The position numbers and the translations under genes were made by a program. 64,000 bases of DNA from Monarcha castaneiventris obscurior (Eukaryota > Chordata > Aves > Passeriformes > Monarchidae): NCBI GenBank assembly GCA_026261815.1, contig JAMPIT010000258.1, positions 17,750,501-17,814,500 of the forward strand, written 5' to 3'. Below are positions 62,331-64,000 of the stretch, piece by piece; the first letter of the stretch is position 1; the number at the start of each line of letters is the position of its first letter. The notes under the pieces were generated by a model. That model saw nothing but the letters and a program-made list of their open reading frames with translations, had not been told where the DNA came from and did no database searches.

Positions 62331-64000
62331 AATAAATATTTGCTCCGCTTTCACAATTGTTGTTATGCTAAGAATTAATTGACGGTAATGTTTTTTTTTC
62401 CCCTCGTTGTGATTTGTGAGCATTTTAGAAACAGCCCAGAAGTGTTCATGGGACAATGCAGCATCTGAGACTATTGCAGCTGGCTGTGCCCTGCCACGGA
62501 TTTGGGCTGGAGAGGAGTAGGAGCTGATAAAAGCTCTCAGTTTTGGTTAAAAGGTGGGTTAAATCCTGTTCTGCCCTGCAGAGTGGTCTGGACAGTGGCT
62601 GTTTTGGTGGGTCTGGGAGCTGTGAGCAGTGTGGCTGGTGGGAGGGCAGGAAGGGGCTGTGGGATGGGCACAGCTTTAGGTGGCCCTTTGCTGACATCCT
62701 CTGCCCAGCATATCCATCTCTCAGGTGTCCTCCAAATGCTTACTGCCACCCCAAGTAGCACAGTGACCCATGTCAGTCCTTAGAAGTAAAATCCTAAGAG
62801 TGGGAAATGTACCGTGATAGTCCTGTAACTGTGAATGTACTCTTGGCTATATGTATGTAATTTTAGGCTATTTTGAAATAGATAATAGTGGATAATTGTG
62901 TAAAATATGGTTATTTCTTAATAGTACCTGCTCATTTCAGTATTAAAGGCTATGAATTCTGATTTTTAAAAAATCAGTTACTTCAGAAATTCCTGGAATT
63001 CAACCGGTGTTACAAACATTCAGATTTTTAAATCTTTTTGGAATGTATTTATTTAGTTTTTTTTTTGATAGCAGGAAGTTTTCTTGTGGGAGGAAATTTT
63101 TGGCTGCTTCCTACTGGCTTTCTTTCTGAGATGTAAGCTGGTGTGAATAAAGACTTGTAGAAAGCAGGCCAGAAGTTCTGCCATTGCAGCATTAGCAACT
63201 GTGGGAACTACTGTCACGTAGCATATTATTAGCTCAGCTGTATTTTCTTATCTTGATCTATTCTGTTAGCAGGACACACTGATTTTGCCCAAAGCCAAAA
63301 TGTGGTTTTTTTCTGCTCTGTTTGGGTTATGTTATACTGTGCTTACCAGTATGGCATCAGTGTGCCATAAACACCATGGCTAGCATCTGTCATTTGTCAC
63401 GGTAAGTGAAACCAATGTAAATCAGGGACCAAACACAGTTACCAGCACAAGACCTTTTGACAGAGCAGTTGTTTTTGCACCCCATTCACAGCAGGGATTA
63501 CTGAAGTGTTTGAGTCCTTGTTTAACCATGGCTCATCTTTCAGCACTATGAAAAGTCTCATATCAGTCAATTCAGAGTGACACAGTACAAGAGCAGCCCT
63601 AGAGCAAAACTTCAACCCTGGGGGAGCAGGAATAGTTGTACTGACTCTTGCTACTGAATGGGCAGTGGTATTTTGCCACTAGTTCAAGGGAAGGAAAACA
63701 TGTAAATTGGAGAAAGAATTAGTGACAGTCGAAAACTAGGCCCATTTTAAGGAACTGGGGCTTTACACTCCATGTGTGTTTACTGTAAATTGGTGATTTA
63801 TGTAAAGATCAAAGTAAAAGGTTGCTTTCTCACTTCTTCCTTCTTTTTTTTTTTTTTTAATCTTGGAAGCACATTTAATGCTGAGGAGTTCTTATTGCAG
63901 GGCTTTTCATGGAAACACTGTAGATCTTGTAAAAGACAGAGGAATTTGGTGGGAGGAGAATAGCTCTCTGTCTTTGGTAGTCCCACTGCTCATACTGTGA
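62331..64000. other. Unique non-coding DNA to window end
   Basis: No gene recognised. A GC-richer part at 62.46-62.78 kb has overlapping short frames on both strands. A strong plus-strand donor-like site (acg/gtaagt) occurs near 63.40 kb without a convincing partner acceptor. Confidence 0.55.

Noticed and set aside
1..64000. CRISPR array, bacterial operon, prophage or integron
   Set aside because: No evenly spaced direct repeats with unique spacers, no ribosome-binding sites and no dense coding; the CR1 elements show the DNA is vertebrate.

Overview
This 64 kb window looks like vertebrate nuclear DNA, most likely avian. It is AT-rich and CpG-poor and lacks any compact or operon-like gene arrangement. 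The only interspersed repeats I can recognise are CR1 retrotransposons, which dominate bird and other sauropsid genomes. I see no Alu, L1 or other mammalian repeats. A crocodilian or turtle source cannot be excluded from sequence alone.

I could not identify any complete protein-coding gene. Nearly all open reading frames are under about 140 codons and match what chance gives in such sequence. The longest, 187 codons on the minus strand at 21.1-21.7 kb, sits in a GC-rich patch where stop codons are rare. The window therefore reads as intergenic DNA or the inside of a very large intron.

Layout: 1-27 kb is unique non-coding DNA with small simple repeats, a 14-bp-arm hairpin near 3.5 kb, a possible coiled-coil terminal exon near 1.5 kb, a 12-bp tandem repeat at 21.0 kb and a GC-rich pocket at 20.9-22.0 kb. 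A CR1 cluster occupies about 27.1-29.96 kb: one old element with recognisable endonuclease and reverse-transcriptase remnants and a large internal deletion, a second 3' end in the same direction, and a short stub in the opposite direction abutting it. From 30 to 61.7 kb the DNA is again unique, apart from one minus-strand CR1 3' end at 47.04-47.42 kb. At 62.08-62.33 kb there is a small CpG-dense patch containing a near-consensus RFX X-box, with a good minus-strand splice donor just beyond it; this is the best promoter/first-exon candidate.

Several short open segments are bounded by good splice signals: 37157-37228, 49721-49837 and 60241-60299 on plus, and 46180-46222 and 52494-52568 on minus. 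They are reported as candidate exons only, because decoy exons are common in vertebrate introns. No tRNA, rRNA, CRISPR, bacterial or phage feature was seen, and no novel multi-gene system is evident.
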